The notes below the pieces were generated by a model. It worked only from the letters and a program-made list of their open reading frames with translations, had not been told where the DNA came from and made no database searches. Positions 9,521 through 18,853 of a DNA stretch of 64,000 bases are shown here, one piece after another; within the stretch, counting starts at the first letter, position 1, and each line of letters opens with the position of its first letter. Source of the stretch: Candidatus Nitrohelix vancouverensis (GTDB taxonomy: Bacteria; Nitrospinota; Nitrospinia; Nitrospinales; VA-1); assembly GCA_015698305.1 (NCBI GenBank), contig CP048620.1, positions 708,557 to 772,556 of the forward strand. Reading direction: 5' to 3'. The position numbers and the translations under genes are program-made.

Positions 9521-9829
9521 CTACTTTTTCATCTCGCGGCCCAGTTTTTTCTCGACGGAAGCCATCTTCGATTCCAGGCGGCCGCTGGCTCCCTTGCGAT
9601 AATCGATTTTGATGCCGCAGGAGATGCGGTCGCAGTCCTGGCTCATGCGCTCATAGCACTGTTTCACCACCGCCATCACCTCGTCCCATTCCCCTTCAAG
9701 CACGGTTCCCATGGGATTGAGTTTATAATTGACCCCGCTTTTGTCTATGATTTCAAGAGAACGGCTGACGTACTCGCTTACGCTTTCCCCTTTGGTCAAA
9801 GGCGACATGCTGAATTCCAGTAAGACCAT
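9521..9829 (-). CDS. MTH1187/YqgV-family thiamine-binding protein
   Basis: 102 residues, the normal size for this family (UPF0045). Family features are the N-terminal strand VLLEFSMSPL with GESVSEYV, the central YKLNPMGTVLEGEWDEV and the C-terminal DCDRISCGIKIDYRKG. The proteins are small ferredoxin-like-fold cytosolic proteins that bind thiamine or related ligands; the physiological role is poorly known. It stands alone, divergent from pheA, with about 135 bp of AT-rich DNA between them that must contain both promoters. Confidence 0.85.
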   Translation of the reverse strand: MVLLEFSMSPLTKGESVSEYVSRSLEIIDKSGVNYKLNPMGTVLEGEWDEVMAVVKQCYERMSQDCDRISCGIKIDYRKGASGRLESKMASVEKKLGREMKK

Positions 9830-9964
9830 AAGATTTCAACTCCAGAATGAAAAAATTAATAAGAATTTACTTGCATTCTATTCCGCATTTATGGAATCAT
9901 CAAGAATTCCATTCGAAATCACACAAATATTTCGAAAATCTATGGAACAAGGTGGTATTTTGAG

Positions 9965-11038
9965 TTGCGCCCAATAGATGTATATCGCGATAAAATAGAC
10001 AAGATCGACGATCAACTGCTCAAGTTGATCAATCGCAGAGCCGCCCTCGCCGTTCAGATCGGCAAGGAGAAATCCAGGCAGAACGCCAAGATTCATTTCC
10101 ATGTTCCCCATCGGGAGCGGGAAATCATCGAGCGTTTGAAACAGGCCAATACCGGTCCGTTTTCCGATGAAACCATCGAGCTGGTATTTCGCGAACTGTT
10201 TTCCGCCACGCTGGCTCTGGAAAAACCCCTCAGGATTTCCTTTCTTGGCCCGGAAGCCACTTTCACGCACCAGGCCTCCGTCAAGCATTTCGGTCATTCC
10301 TCCACCTTTCTTTCAGCGCCCAATATCGAAAGCATCTTTTCCGACGTCGAAAATGGCAAGAGCGATTACGGCGTGGTTCCCGTGGAAAACTCCATTGAAG
10401 GCGCGGTCAACGTCACCCTCGACTGTTTCGCAGAATCGCCGCTGTTGATCTGCGACGAGGTGAATCTTAAAATCTCGCATTACCTGTTATCTTCGGCAAG
10501 CGATATCAAGTCGGTGAAGACGATTTATTCGCATCCCCAGCCTCTCGGCCAGTGTCGCCAGTGGTTGAACCGTAATTTACCGCTCGCCGCGCATGAAATC
10601 ACATCCAGCACCGCATCCGCCGCAAAAACCGTACGCGGCAAGAAAAGCGTCGCCGCCATCGCAGGCAAGCTGGCGTCCGACCTCTACGGTCTGAACATAC
10701 TCGCAGAAAATTTGCAGGACAGCGCCGACAACACCACGCGCTTCTGGGTGATCGGCAAAGAACCGGCCAAAGCGGCCAAGCGCAACAAAACTTCAATTGT
10801 ATTCTCTATTAAAGATGAAGCCGGATCGCTTCTGCACACCTTGCAGTTATTCGCCAAAAATTCGATCAATCTGTCCAAAATCCAGTCCCGGCCCTTGCGC
10901 AATCGTCCCTGGGAGTATCTGTTTTACGTCGATCTTGAAGGCCACCAGGACGAAGAACTCATCGGCAAGACTTTGAAAACTCTGGCCAAGAAATGCCTGT
11001 TCTTCAGGATTCTGGGTTCCTACCCCAACCGAGGCTAG
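9965..11038 (+). CDS. pheA: Bifunctional chorismate mutase / prephenate dehydratase
   Basis: 357 residues. An AroQ-type chorismate mutase covers about residues 1-90 (DKIDDQLLKLINRRAALA, K-rich helix). Prephenate dehydratase covers about 91-275 (FLGPEATFTHQA, VPVENSIEGAV, and the catalytic TRF in DNTTRFWVIG). An ACT regulatory domain covers about 285-357 (GSLLHTLQLFAKNSINLSKI, SRP). It converts chorismate to phenylpyruvate for phenylalanine synthesis, and the ACT domain normally gives phenylalanine feedback. The start is TTG with AAGGTGG nine bases upstream; no in-frame ATG fits. tyrA follows after 9 bp, so the two branches of aromatic synthesis are co-transcribed. Confidence 0.95.
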   Translation: MRPIDVYRDKIDKIDDQLLKLINRRAALAVQIGKEKSRQNAKIHFHVPHREREIIERLKQANTGPFSDETIELVFRELFSATLALEKPLRISFLGPEATFTHQASVKHFGHSSTFLSAPNIESIFSDVENGKSDYGVVPVENSIEGAVNVTLDCFAESPLLICDEVNLKISHYLLSSASDIKSVKTIYSHPQPLGQCRQWLNRNLPLAAHEITSSTASAAKTVRGKKSVAAIAGKLASDLYGLNILAENLQDSADNTTRFWVIGKEPAKAAKRNKTSIVFSIKDEAGSLLHTLQLFAKNSINLSKIQSRPLRNRPWEYLFYVDLEGHQDEELIGKTLKTLAKKCLFFRILGSYPNRG

Positions 11039-11047
11039 AGAAAAAAC

Positions 11048-11911
11048 GTGCCTGAATTTGGAAAAGTATGCATTGTCGGCGTGGGCCTGCTGGGTGGCTC
11101 GATTGCGCGCGTTATCAAAAAGAAACATCTGGCGGACGAAGTCGTCGGTTTCGGTCGCAACCTGAAAAATCTGGAGTTGGCCAAATTCCTCGGCGTGGTG
11201 GACGGCTTTTCTCAGGATTTGGGCGAAGCGGTCAAGGACGCCGATCTGGTGATCTTCTGTTCGCCGGTCGGTTCGATCATACCGCGCCTTGTGGAGAGTT
11301 TACCGCATTTGAAAGCCGGTTGCCTGCTCACCGATGTCGGTTCGGTCAAAGCCTCTATCGTCAATGCGATTGACGAGTTACTGCCCGAGCGCCTGCATTT
11401 CATCGGTTCGCACCCCATCGCCGGGAGCGAGAAAACCGGCGTCGAGGCTTCCTCGGACGATCTGTTCTGCGGGGCGCGTTGCATCGTCACGCCGACCGAG
11501 AAGAGCCAGCCCGAAGCGTTGGAAAGCCTGCGTCGTTTTTGGCAAGACATCGGAATGGCCGTGGATTGCATGAGCGCGGAAGAGCACGATTTGATACTTG
11601 GCGCCGTCAGTCATCTGCCGCATATCATCGCCTTCGCCCTCATCAACACGCTGTCGGCGGTGAAAACGGAGAACTGTTCCGACGTTTCCGCATTTTCCGG
11701 CAAGGGACTGAAAGACAGCTCGCGCATTGCCGCGTCGGATCCGGTGATGTGGCGGGACATCTGCATTCACAACAAATCAGCCTTGTTGAATCTGATTGAC
11801 GAGTTTCAAGCTTCCCTGCAACAGACCCGAAGCTGGATTGAAGACCAGCAGTTCGACTCGCTTGAAGACTCGTTTCGTTCGGCGCAGGAACGCCGCATCA
11901 ACCTGACTTGA
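11048..11911 (+). CDS. tyrA: Prephenate dehydrogenase
   Basis: 287 residues with a GTG start. The Rossmann motif VGVGLLGGS is near the N-terminus. The family motifs GSHPIAGSEKTG (about residues 118-129) and AVSHLPH (about 187-193) carry the catalytic and substrate-binding His. The enzyme oxidatively decarboxylates prephenate to 4-hydroxyphenylpyruvate for tyrosine synthesis. No ACT domain follows, so any tyrosine inhibition would act at the catalytic domain. It is placed between pheA and cmk with very short gaps. Confidence 0.95.
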   Translation: MPEFGKVCIVGVGLLGGSIARVIKKKHLADEVVGFGRNLKNLELAKFLGVVDGFSQDLGEAVKDADLVIFCSPVGSIIPRLVESLPHLKAGCLLTDVGSVKASIVNAIDELLPERLHFIGSHPIAGSEKTGVEASSDDLFCGARCIVTPTEKSQPEALESLRRFWQDIGMAVDCMSAEEHDLILGAVSHLPHIIAFALINTLSAVKTENCSDVSAFSGKGLKDSSRIAASDPVMWRDICIHNKSALLNLIDEFQASLQQTRSWIEDQQFDSLEDSFRSAQERRINLT

Positions 11912-11915
11912 ATTT

Positions 11916-12584
11916 ATGATCATCGCAATCGACGGACCCGCAGGAAGCGGAAAGAGTACGGCGGCGAAGACCGTGGCCCAGCACCTGAATTATCGCTACA
12001 TCGACACCGGCGCCATGTACCGCGCCGTCGCCTGGAAAGCCCTGCAGGCGAATGCCGATCTGAACGACCAGAACGTCATCGGCAAAATCGCCGAGGAGCT
12101 GGAGATCGAACTGCTTCCGCAACCCGGCGGTCAGCGCGTGCTGGCGGACGGACAGGACATCACCTCCCAGCTCAAGAATGAGACGGTTGGCGGCGGAGCG
12201 GCGGTGGTTGCGGCGCAGAAAATTGTGCGCGACATTCTGGTCGCCAAACAACGCGATTTTGGCAAGAACGGGGACATCGTGATGGACGGTCGAGACATCG
12301 GCACCGTCGTGTTCCCGCAAGCAGATTTCAAATTCTTTCTCGAAGCGGACCCGGAGGAACGGGGTCGGCGACGATATCTGGAAATGAAAGAAAAACATTC
12401 CGAAGCCAATCTGCCCGAGATCATCGAGCAGGTGCGGCGCCGCGATCAGGAAGATCGCAATCGGGACATTTCACCGCTCAGAATGGCGGACGACGGCATT
12501 CTCCTGGACACCACGGGACTCAATCCCGGCCAGGTGGTCGAAAAAATTATCTCTTATATAGAACAGACAGCGACTAAAAACTGA
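11916..12584 (+). CDS. cmk: Cytidylate kinase
   Basis: 222 residues. The P-loop GPAGSGKST is at residues 6-14, YIDTGAMYRAVAW contacts CMP, MDGRDIGTVVFPQADFKFFL is the family signature and the LID region is ERGRRRYLE. It phosphorylates CMP and dCMP, which recycles cytidine nucleotides. It starts 4 bp after tyrA and is followed by rpsA, an order seen in many proteobacteria. Confidence 0.95.
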   Translation: MIIAIDGPAGSGKSTAAKTVAQHLNYRYIDTGAMYRAVAWKALQANADLNDQNVIGKIAEELEIELLPQPGGQRVLADGQDITSQLKNETVGGGAAVVAAQKIVRDILVAKQRDFGKNGDIVMDGRDIGTVVFPQADFKFFLEADPEERGRRRYLEMKEKHSEANLPEIIEQVRRRDQEDRNRDISPLRMADDGILLDTTGLNPGQVVEKIISYIEQTATKN

Positions 12585-12626
12585 TTTCTGAAATTATCAA
12601 CACTAAACACTCCGATGGAGAACAAC

Positions 12627-14357
12627 ATGGACTTTAGAGAGCAGATGGAGCAGGACGCATTGGCTGACATTGCCGAGTTGGAAGGCAAAGAGTCAATGAC
12701 CGCCGATGAAAAAAAGGCGTTTGCAGAAATGGAAGATTATTTTAACAACAATCTGGCGCAGTTTAAGGAAGGCCAGATCATCCACGGCGTTGTTCTCGAT
12801 CTGAACAAGGACATGGTCACCATTGACGTCGGTTTCAAATCCGAAGGTCTCATCGCCACGCATGAATTTTCCGACGGCGGCAAGAACCTCGCGATCGGCG
12901 ACGAAGTGGAAGTCTTCCTCGAAAAAGTGGAAGACAACGACGGCAACGTTGTTCTGTCCAAAGAAAAAGCCAACAAGATCAAACTCTGGGACGAACTGGT
13001 CACCACTTTCGAAGCGGATCAAACCATCGAAGGCACCGTGGTCGCAAAGGCCAAAGGCGGCCTGACTGTGGACATCGGCCTGAAAGCCTTCTTGCCTGGA
13101 TCGCAGATCGACCTGCGCCCGATTCGCAACCTGGAAAAGCTGATCGGCGAGAAGTTCGAAATGAAGATCATCAAGATGAACAAGAAGCGCGGCAATATCG
13201 TTTTGTCCCGCCGCATCCTGCTCGAAGCGCAACGCAAGATGATCCGCGAGGATACGCTGAAGAAACTGGAAGAGGGCAATCTCGTCACCGGTATCGTCAA
13301 GAACATCACCGAATACGGCGTGTTCATCGACCTCGGCGGCATCGACGGCCTGCTCCATATCACCGACATGTCCTGGGGCCGCGTCAACCATCCTTCGGAA
13401 ATGTTTTCCATCGGCGACAAGGCCGAAGTCATGGTTCTCAAATTCGATAAGGAAAAAGAGCGCGTTTCTCTCGGTCTCAAACAAATCACTCCCGATCCCT
13501 GGGTCAACGTCGAAGAGAAGTACGCTGTACACACCCGCATCAAGGGTCAAGTGGTCAGCATCACCGATTACGGCGTATTCGTGGAACTGGAAAAAGGCAT
13601 CGAAGGCCTCATTCATATCTCCGAGATGAGCTGGAGCCGCCATGTGCGCCATCCCAGCAAAATGGTTTCCCTGCATGATGAGGTCGAGGCCATTGTTCTT
13701 ACGCTCGATAAAGAGCGCAAGCGCATTTCTCTGGGCATGAAGCAGATCGAACCGAACCCCTGGGATCAGATCGACGAGAAATATCCCATCGGTTCCGAAG
13801 TGGAAGGCACCGTTCGCAACCTCACCGATTTCGGCGCTTTTGTTGAGCTGGAAGACGGCGTGGACGGACTCATCCACATCTCCGACCTGAGCTGGAAGAA
13901 AATCAAGCATCCGTCGGAAGTGTTGAAGAAGAAAGAAAACACCAAAGCCGTCGTGCTCAGCATCGACAAAGAGAACTGTCGCATTTCTCTCGGCGTCAAA
14001 CAGCTTCAGCCCGATCCCTGGGATGAAATTGCGCAGAGCTACACCATCGGCACCGAAGTGGAAGGCAAGATCATTAAAGTCATCAACTTCGGCGCCTTCG
14101 CTGAATTTGGCGATGGACTGGAAGGCCTCATTCACGTTTCGCAACTGAGCTCGGAAAAGGTAACCAACCCGGAAACCGTGGTCAAAGTGGACGATGTCAT
14201 CAAAGCCAAAGTCATCAAAGTCGATACCTTCAATAAAAAGATCGCCTTGAGCATCAAAGCCTTCGAGAAAAATCTGGACATTGAAGAGATCAAAAAAGAG
14301 CAAGCTCTGCTGGACAATTTCAAGGAAGATAAAGAAGACGGCGACAACGCCGAATGA
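12627..14357 (+). CDS. rpsA: 30S ribosomal protein S1
   Basis: Six S1 (OB-fold) repeats are visible, beginning GQIIHGVVLDL, DQTIEGTVVAK, GNLVTGIVKNI, HTRIKGQVVSI, GSEVEGTVRNL and GTEVEGKIIKV. The last four have the RNA-binding YGVFIDL / DGLLHIT style. S1 docks mRNA on the 30S subunit. An upstream in-frame ATG exists at 12615, but the ATG at 12627 has GGAG six bases before it (inside the upstream ATGGAG), so 12627 is the likely start (576 residues). The C-terminal tail is acidic (KEDKEDGDNAE). Confidence 0.95.
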   Translation: MDFREQMEQDALADIAELEGKESMTADEKKAFAEMEDYFNNNLAQFKEGQIIHGVVLDLNKDMVTIDVGFKSEGLIATHEFSDGGKNLAIGDEVEVFLEKVEDNDGNVVLSKEKANKIKLWDELVTTFEADQTIEGTVVAKAKGGLTVDIGLKAFLPGSQIDLRPIRNLEKLIGEKFEMKIIKMNKKRGNIVLSRRILLEAQRKMIREDTLKKLEEGNLVTGIVKNITEYGVFIDLGGIDGLLHITDMSWGRVNHPSEMFSIGDKAEVMVLKFDKEKERVSLGLKQITPDPWVNVEEKYAVHTRIKGQVVSITDYGVFVELEKGIEGLIHISEMSWSRHVRHPSKMVSLHDEVEAIVLTLDKERKRISLGMKQIEPNPWDQIDEKYPIGSEVEGTVRNLTDFGAFVELEDGVDGLIHISDLSWKKIKHPSEVLKKKENTKAVVLSIDKENCRISLGVKQLQPDPWDEIAQSYTIGTEVEGKIIKVINFGAFAEFGDGLEGLIHVSQLSSEKVTNPETVVKVDDVIKAKVIKVDTFNKKIALSIKAFEKNLDIEEIKKEQALLDNFKEDKEDGDNAE

Positions 14358-14368
14358 TTTTGGAGCCT

Positions 14369-14393
14369 CGGCGAGTTCATACCGGACTCGCCG
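14369..14393 (+). terminator. Hairpin between rpsA and sppA
   Basis: Stem CGGCGAGT / ACTCGCCG has a 9-nt loop, 12 nt after the rpsA stop. It is not followed by a clean U-run (CGCTCCTTGTTCCCC), so it may be a weak terminator or an mRNA end stabiliser rather than a full stop. Confidence 0.5.
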
Positions 14394-14428
14394 GGGCGCT
14401 CCTTGTTCCCCTCTATCCCTAACTAAAA

Positions 14429-15286
14429 ATGTTTAAATTTTTTCTGGGAACCCTGTTGGTCGCACTGCTGGTCATCGTTGGAATACGCATCAACTCCACC
14501 GATTTCAGCAACCGCCCCAAAATTGCCATTGTCGACGTCGCAGGCGTCATCACCCAATCCGACAACGTGGTCCGGCAGTTATCGACCTATCGCCTCGACA
14601 ACAGCGTGCGCGGCGTGATACTGCGCATCGATTCGCCCGGCGGCGCCGTCGCTCCCTCGCAGGAAATTTACGACGAAGTGATGAAACTTCGCGACGCAAA
14701 TAAATTAGTCTACGCTTCGATGGGCAATCTGGCCGCCTCCGGCGGCTATTACGTCGCCAGCGCCACGCACCGCATCATCGCCAATCCCGGCAGTCTGACC
14801 GGAAGCATCGGCGTGATCATGGCCTTTTCCAATGTCGAAGAACTCATTCAAAAAATAGGCGTGCGCCCCGAAGTCATCAAGAGCGGCGAGTTCAAAGATT
14901 CCGGCTCGCCGGTACGACCGATGACTGATACCGAGCGCAAGTATCTGGATCGCGTGGTCAAAGACGTGCATGCCCAGTTTGTCGACGCCATCGTGCAAGC
15001 CCGCGGCATGCCTGAGGATAAGGTCCGCGAACTCGCCGACGGCCGCATATTCACTGGACGTCAGGCCCTCAAGCTCAATCTGGTGGATGAGTTGGGCGGA
15101 CTCGAACACACCATCGAAGTTCTCTCCAAAGAACTCGGCATCGAAGAGACGCCGCGAATTATCCGCGAAGAAGAAAAAACCGGCTTTCTCGATTTTCTGG
15201 CCCAGACCCTGTCGCCAAGCCGCGCCCTGCAAGCCGTAACCCGCCCCGCCCCGCCCTCCCTGCAGTACCTCTGGACCCTCAATTAG
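14429..15286 (+). CDS. sppA: Signal peptide peptidase, short SppA form
   Basis: 285 residues with a single N-terminal membrane anchor (FFLGTLLVALLVIVGI). It is the one-domain form, not the long duplicated E. coli type. IDSPGGAV carries the oxyanion region, NLAASGGYYVA the nucleophilic Ser, and VIKSGEFKDSGSP the general-base Lys. This membrane serine protease degrades released signal peptides on the periplasmic side. It lies downstream of rpsA with a hairpin between them. Confidence 0.92.
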   Translation: MFKFFLGTLLVALLVIVGIRINSTDFSNRPKIAIVDVAGVITQSDNVVRQLSTYRLDNSVRGVILRIDSPGGAVAPSQEIYDEVMKLRDANKLVYASMGNLAASGGYYVASATHRIIANPGSLTGSIGVIMAFSNVEELIQKIGVRPEVIKSGEFKDSGSPVRPMTDTERKYLDRVVKDVHAQFVDAIVQARGMPEDKVRELADGRIFTGRQALKLNLVDELGGLEHTIEVLSKELGIEETPRIIREEEKTGFLDFLAQTLSPSRALQAVTRPAPPSLQYLWTLN

Positions 15287-15349
15287 ATTGCCGCGCGAAT
15301 GGCGCCTCGCTACATGTCTGGGAAATACGCTTTGGAAATATCAAAAGCC

Positions 15350-15377
15350 TTGACTTAGTTGACTTTAGTGCTATACT
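15350..15377 (+). promoter_or_regulatory. Sigma-70-type promoter for the IHF-like gene
   Basis: TTGACT (15350-15355) and TATACT (15372-15377) are separated by 16 bp, about 60 bp upstream of the start codon. A second TTGACT overlaps the spacer (15359-15364) but is too close to the same -10. Confidence 0.6.
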
Positions 15378-15437
15378 TCCGACCATCAAAAACGTAACAA
15401 TTTTCTAATTTTTGCTTTTGAGTGGGAGAAAGGTTAA

Positions 15438-15740
15438 ATGACTAAGGCCGAGTTGGTTGAGAAGGTGGCCAGCCAAATCAATCTAACCAAAAAGCAGACT
15501 GAAGTTGTGGTCAATACCGTCTTTCAAAGCATTACCGAATCGCTCGGTCAAGGCAAGAAAGTGGAGTTGCGCGGTTTCGGAAGTTTTCGGATTCGTCAAC
15601 GCAACGCCCGGGTCGGTCGCAATCCCAAGTCTGGCGACAAGGTGGACGTTCCCGCTAAAAGAGTTCCCTTTTTCAAAGCTGGGAAGGAATTGCGAGAACT
15701 GGTGGACGGCGAACTCGATGGCGACGACGGTGAAGATTAA
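15438..15740 (+). CDS. HU/IHF-family DNA-bending protein
   Basis: 100 residues. The N-terminal helices MTKAELVEKVASQINLTKKQ and the core ELRGFGSFRIRQRNARVGRN define the HU/IHF fold; the beta-arm carries RNPKSGDKVDVPAK. The FGSFRIRQR form is closer to IHF subunits than to HU. The C-terminal tail is short and very acidic (GELDGDDGED). It would bend DNA in the nucleoid, at promoters or during recombination. It has its own promoter. The adjacent aroC is preceded by hairpins, so the two may be separate transcripts. Confidence 0.93.
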   Translation: MTKAELVEKVASQINLTKKQTEVVVNTVFQSITESLGQGKKVELRGFGSFRIRQRNARVGRNPKSGDKVDVPAKRVPFFKAGKELRELVDGELDGDDGED

Positions 15741-15817
15741 GAGTTTAGGAAACGCCACTGCTGTCCCTGCTCTCTGATTGTTTCATTGTTTTGCCTTCCT
15801 GGTGATTGTTCTGCATG

Positions 15818-15854
15818 CCGAGGGTTCATAAACCCGGCGGCGTCTAATGGACGC
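15818..15854 (+). terminator. Two consecutive small hairpins between the IHF-like gene and aroC
   Basis: CCGAGGGTT / AACCCGG (15818-15837) and GCGTC / GACGC (15840-15854) are followed by a C-rich stretch and not a T-run. They may be a weak terminator or a leader structure of aroC. Confidence 0.4.
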
Positions 15855-15904
15855 ACCCCTACCCCCCTTCAAGATCCTTAACATTACCCGTTGACGTGTG
15901 AATT

Positions 15905-16972
15905 ATGGGCGGAAGCTCTTACGGAAAACTATTTCAAATCAGCACCTGGGGAGAATCTCACGGCGCTGGCATCGGCGTCGTTGTCGACGGTTGCCCCGCA
16001 GGACTGCCCCTGAAGGAAGCTGAAATTCAGGTCGACCTCGACCGCCGAAAAACCGGACAAAGCAAGGTCACCACCACGCGCAAGGAACTCGATCAGGTCA
16101 AAATCCTGTCCGGCGTGTTCAACGGCAAGACCACCGGAACCCCCATCGCCTTGTGGGTGGACAATCAGGACGCCGACTCCTCCAAATACGAATTGATCAA
16201 GGACCGCTACCGCCCCGGTCATGCGGATTACACCTACGATATGAAGTACGGCTTCCGCGACTATCGCGGCGGCGGACGCTCCAGCGCGCGCGAAACCGTG
16301 GGCCGCGTCGCCGCAGGCGCCATCGCGCGTAAATTATTGAAGCGTCGCAAAATCAAAATCATCGGATTCACCCGGCAGGTCGGGCCACACATCGCGCAGA
16401 AAGTGGTCTACTCCGAAATCGAAAAAAACATCGTCCGTTGCCCCGACAAGAAAATGGCCCAGGCCATGATCGACCATATCCTCGACGCGCGCAAACGCGG
16501 CGACTCCGTCGGCGGCGTGGTCGAAGTAGTGGCTATCGGCGTGCCGCCCGGACTGGGCGAACCGGTGTTCGACCGACTCGACGCCGATCTCGCCAAAGCC
16601 ATGATGTGCATTCCCGCCGTCAAAGGCGTGGAGGTGGGCATCGGATTTCAAGCCGCCCTGCTCTCCGGCTCCGAATGCAACGACGCCTTCGAAAAAACCA
16701 AAAGCGGCATCACAACGCGCACCAATCGCGCCGGCGGCGTACTCGGCGGCATTTCCAACGGCAACGATATCGTCGTGCGCTTCGTGGTCAAGCCCACCGC
16801 ATCCATCAATCAGGAACAGGATACCGTTTACCAAAGCGGCAAGGCCGGGCGCATCCGCGTTGAAGGACGCCACGACCCCTGCGTCGCCCCGCGCGCCGTA
16901 CCCATCGCCGAGGCGATGGCCGCGCTGACCCTGATCGATCACCTGATGCGACACGAACATTCCAAACTCTAG
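15905..16972 (+). CDS. aroC: Chorismate synthase
   Basis: 355 residues, normal length. The three family signatures are present: STWGESHGAGIG near the N-terminus, YRPGHADYTYDMKYGFRDYR with GGGRSSARET in the middle, and GRHDPCVAPRAVPIAEAM at the C-terminus. It makes chorismate from EPSP with reduced FMN, the last shared step before pheA and tyrA in the same neighbourhood. Confidence 0.96.
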   Translation: MGGSSYGKLFQISTWGESHGAGIGVVVDGCPAGLPLKEAEIQVDLDRRKTGQSKVTTTRKELDQVKILSGVFNGKTTGTPIALWVDNQDADSSKYELIKDRYRPGHADYTYDMKYGFRDYRGGGRSSARETVGRVAAGAIARKLLKRRKIKIIGFTRQVGPHIAQKVVYSEIEKNIVRCPDKKMAQAMIDHILDARKRGDSVGGVVEVVAIGVPPGLGEPVFDRLDADLAKAMMCIPAVKGVEVGIGFQAALLSGSECNDAFEKTKSGITTRTNRAGGVLGGISNGNDIVVRFVVKPTASINQEQDTVYQSGKAGRIRVEGRHDPCVAPRAVPIAEAMAALTLIDHLMRHEHSKL

Positions 16973-16996
16973 TCACCCGCAACATCCGAGGCCGTC

Positions 16997-17791
16997 ATGC
17001 ATATCGGCATCATTCAAAACCAGCCCATCTTTGGCGCCGTCGAAGCCAATCTGCAGGATCTCGAATCGCGTATCCGACTCGTCAACGCCGACTTCATCGT
17101 CCTGCCCGAGCTATGCACCACCGGCTACCAATTTGTTAATCGCGAAGAAGCGCTGGAACTGGGCGAATCCATCCCCGATGGCCCCTCCGCGCAACGCCTC
17201 ATGCAACTGGCTCACGAAAAGAAAGCCTGGCTCATCGCCGGACTGGCCGAACGAGACGGCGACACCGCCTACAACTCCGCCCTGATCTGCGGCCCCGAAG
17301 GCTATCTCGGAACCTACCGAAAAGCGCATCTCTTCGATAGCGAAAACGACTGCTTCAGCCCCGGCAACACGCCCTTTCCCGTGTTCGATCTGCCCGGCGC
17401 GCGCGTGGGCGTGATGATCTGCTTCGACTGGCGCTTCCCCGAAAGCATGCGAACGATGGCCCTCAAAGGCGCCGACCTCGTCGCCCACCCCTCCAACCTG
17501 GTGCTACCGCATTGCCCCGAAGCGATGATCACCCGCTGTCTGGAGAACCGCATGTTCGCCGTCACCGCCGACCGCGTCGGCTCGGAAGAACGCATCCCCG
17601 GTCAGCCCCTCAAGTTTATCGGACAAAGCCAGATCGTCGATCCCGACGGAACCGTGCTGGCGCGCGCCTCGCGCGACCTCCCCGAAACCATCGAATTTGA
17701 AATCGACCCGAAGCAAGCCCGGCAAAAAAGCATCAACACCCGCAACGACCTGCTCAGCAACCGCCGCACCGACCTCTACGAACTCGACTGA
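16997..17791 (+). CDS. Nitrilase-superfamily amidase
   Basis: 264 residues. The catalytic triad is visible: Glu in VLPEL (E38), Lys in YRKAHLF and Cys in MICFDWRFPE, followed by the second structural Glu/Arg region. The FDWRFPE context and length resemble the small Nit/omega-amidase and carbamoylputrescine-like branches; the substrate cannot be decided from sequence alone. It lies 24 bp after aroC and may share its transcript. Confidence 0.88.
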   Translation: MHIGIIQNQPIFGAVEANLQDLESRIRLVNADFIVLPELCTTGYQFVNREEALELGESIPDGPSAQRLMQLAHEKKAWLIAGLAERDGDTAYNSALICGPEGYLGTYRKAHLFDSENDCFSPGNTPFPVFDLPGARVGVMICFDWRFPESMRTMALKGADLVAHPSNLVLPHCPEAMITRCLENRMFAVTADRVGSEERIPGQPLKFIGQSQIVDPDGTVLARASRDLPETIEFEIDPKQARQKSINTRNDLLSNRRTDLYELD

Positions 17792-18059
17792 ATTTTTTCA
17801 AACGATATAATCAAAAAGTATTGATCTGAAATTTGGAGATTGCTCTTTTCTTCCCACTGTTCCGAGAATTCAAAAAAAAATTGGAACAGCGATAGTCCGA
17901 GTGTTTATACTCTGTGAAGCCATCGTTGTGTGTGTTGGTCCCTGATAGACAAATTGGGGGAATCAATTCTGCTCACAAAATAGTAGCTTTGGGCGTACAA
18001 AGTATTTTAGAGATTACACACCATACTCTTAAATTCGCTTAAAAATTAGATCACTAATC
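17792..18059. other. AT-rich gap before the HNH gene
   Basis: No open frame. An inverted repeat GTTCC / GGAAC flanks an A-run near 17859-17886, and the central part has several short complementary stretches, so a small structured RNA is possible but not shown. GC content drops sharply here, marking the edge of an accessory segment that runs to about 19200. Confidence 0.35.
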
Positions 18060-18839
18060 ATGCCTGACAGAAACCGATGGACACGGCAACAATTACTAAT
18101 AGCATTCAAACTCTATTGCGAAATACCATTCGGAAAATTTCATCAATCTAATCCAACGATAATACAATACGGAAAAATAATTGGCAGGAACCCATCAGCG
18201 CTAGCAATGAAATTATCAAATATCGCTAGTCTTGATCCGGCGATCACAGCGACGGGGCGAAAGGGCCTTACAAAAGCATCAAATAGCGATAAATTGATGT
18301 GGGAGGAGATGACTTCTGATTGGAGCCTTTTTCTTGTTGAGATTCAGAAAGCTGAAAAGGAATTAAAAATTCAATCTGCTTTAAACAATGAAACTGATAA
18401 TGACTTTGTAGACAACGGCAATGTTATTTATCTGGGTAGCAACAAGATAATTCAATCAACGCAACGTATTGGTCAACATTTTTTTCGCAAATCAGTTCTA
18501 AGCGCCTATGACAATAAATGTTGCATTTCAGGGCTTTCTATTCCAAGCATGTTGGTTGCCAGTCATATCATTCCATGGAGAATTGATGAAAAAAACCGCT
18601 TAAATCCTAGCAATGGTTTGTGTCTTTCAAGCTTGCATGACAAGGCGTTCGATTTGGGAATCATAACGGTTAACGAAAATATGAAAGTCATGGTGTCTCG
18701 ATCAAAAGTTGGCAAGGACGATCATTTTTTTGATTCGGCAATTATGGCATTTGATGGAGCCTCAATCAAAGGTCCTGAAAAATTTTTTCCCCACAAAGAG
18801 TTTTTGTCTTATCATCGTCAAAATATTTTCAAACCCTAA
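18060..18839 (+). CDS. HNH endonuclease, restriction type
   Basis: 259 residues. The C-terminal half holds an HNH_2-type nuclease: NKCCISGL (zinc-like Cys pair), ASHIIPW with the catalytic His, and NPSNGLCLSSLHDKAFD. The N-terminal half (WTRQQLLIAFKLYCEIPFGK, IGRNPSALAMKLSNI) is the helical segment found in putative restriction HNH proteins and is probably DNA-binding. No methyltransferase is adjacent. Low GC and codon use unlike the neighbours suggest acquisition. It is followed after 14 bp by a small unknown gene that may be its partner. Confidence 0.85.
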   Translation: MPDRNRWTRQQLLIAFKLYCEIPFGKFHQSNPTIIQYGKIIGRNPSALAMKLSNIASLDPAITATGRKGLTKASNSDKLMWEEMTSDWSLFLVEIQKAEKELKIQSALNNETDNDFVDNGNVIYLGSNKIIQSTQRIGQHFFRKSVLSAYDNKCCISGLSIPSMLVASHIIPWRIDEKNRLNPSNGLCLSSLHDKAFDLGIITVNENMKVMVSRSKVGKDDHFFDSAIMAFDGASIKGPEKFFPHKEFLSYHRQNIFKP

Positions 18840-18853
18840 TATCCCTGCAAATT

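Noticed and set aside
12693-14303. 536-codon open frame antisense to rpsA
   Set aside because: It is the mirror of the well-supported S1 gene, and its length reflects codon bias on the coding strand.
17792-18059. 6S RNA or another known structured RNA
   Set aside because: Some complementary stretches exist, but I cannot fold a recognised consensus, so it is reported only as a gap.
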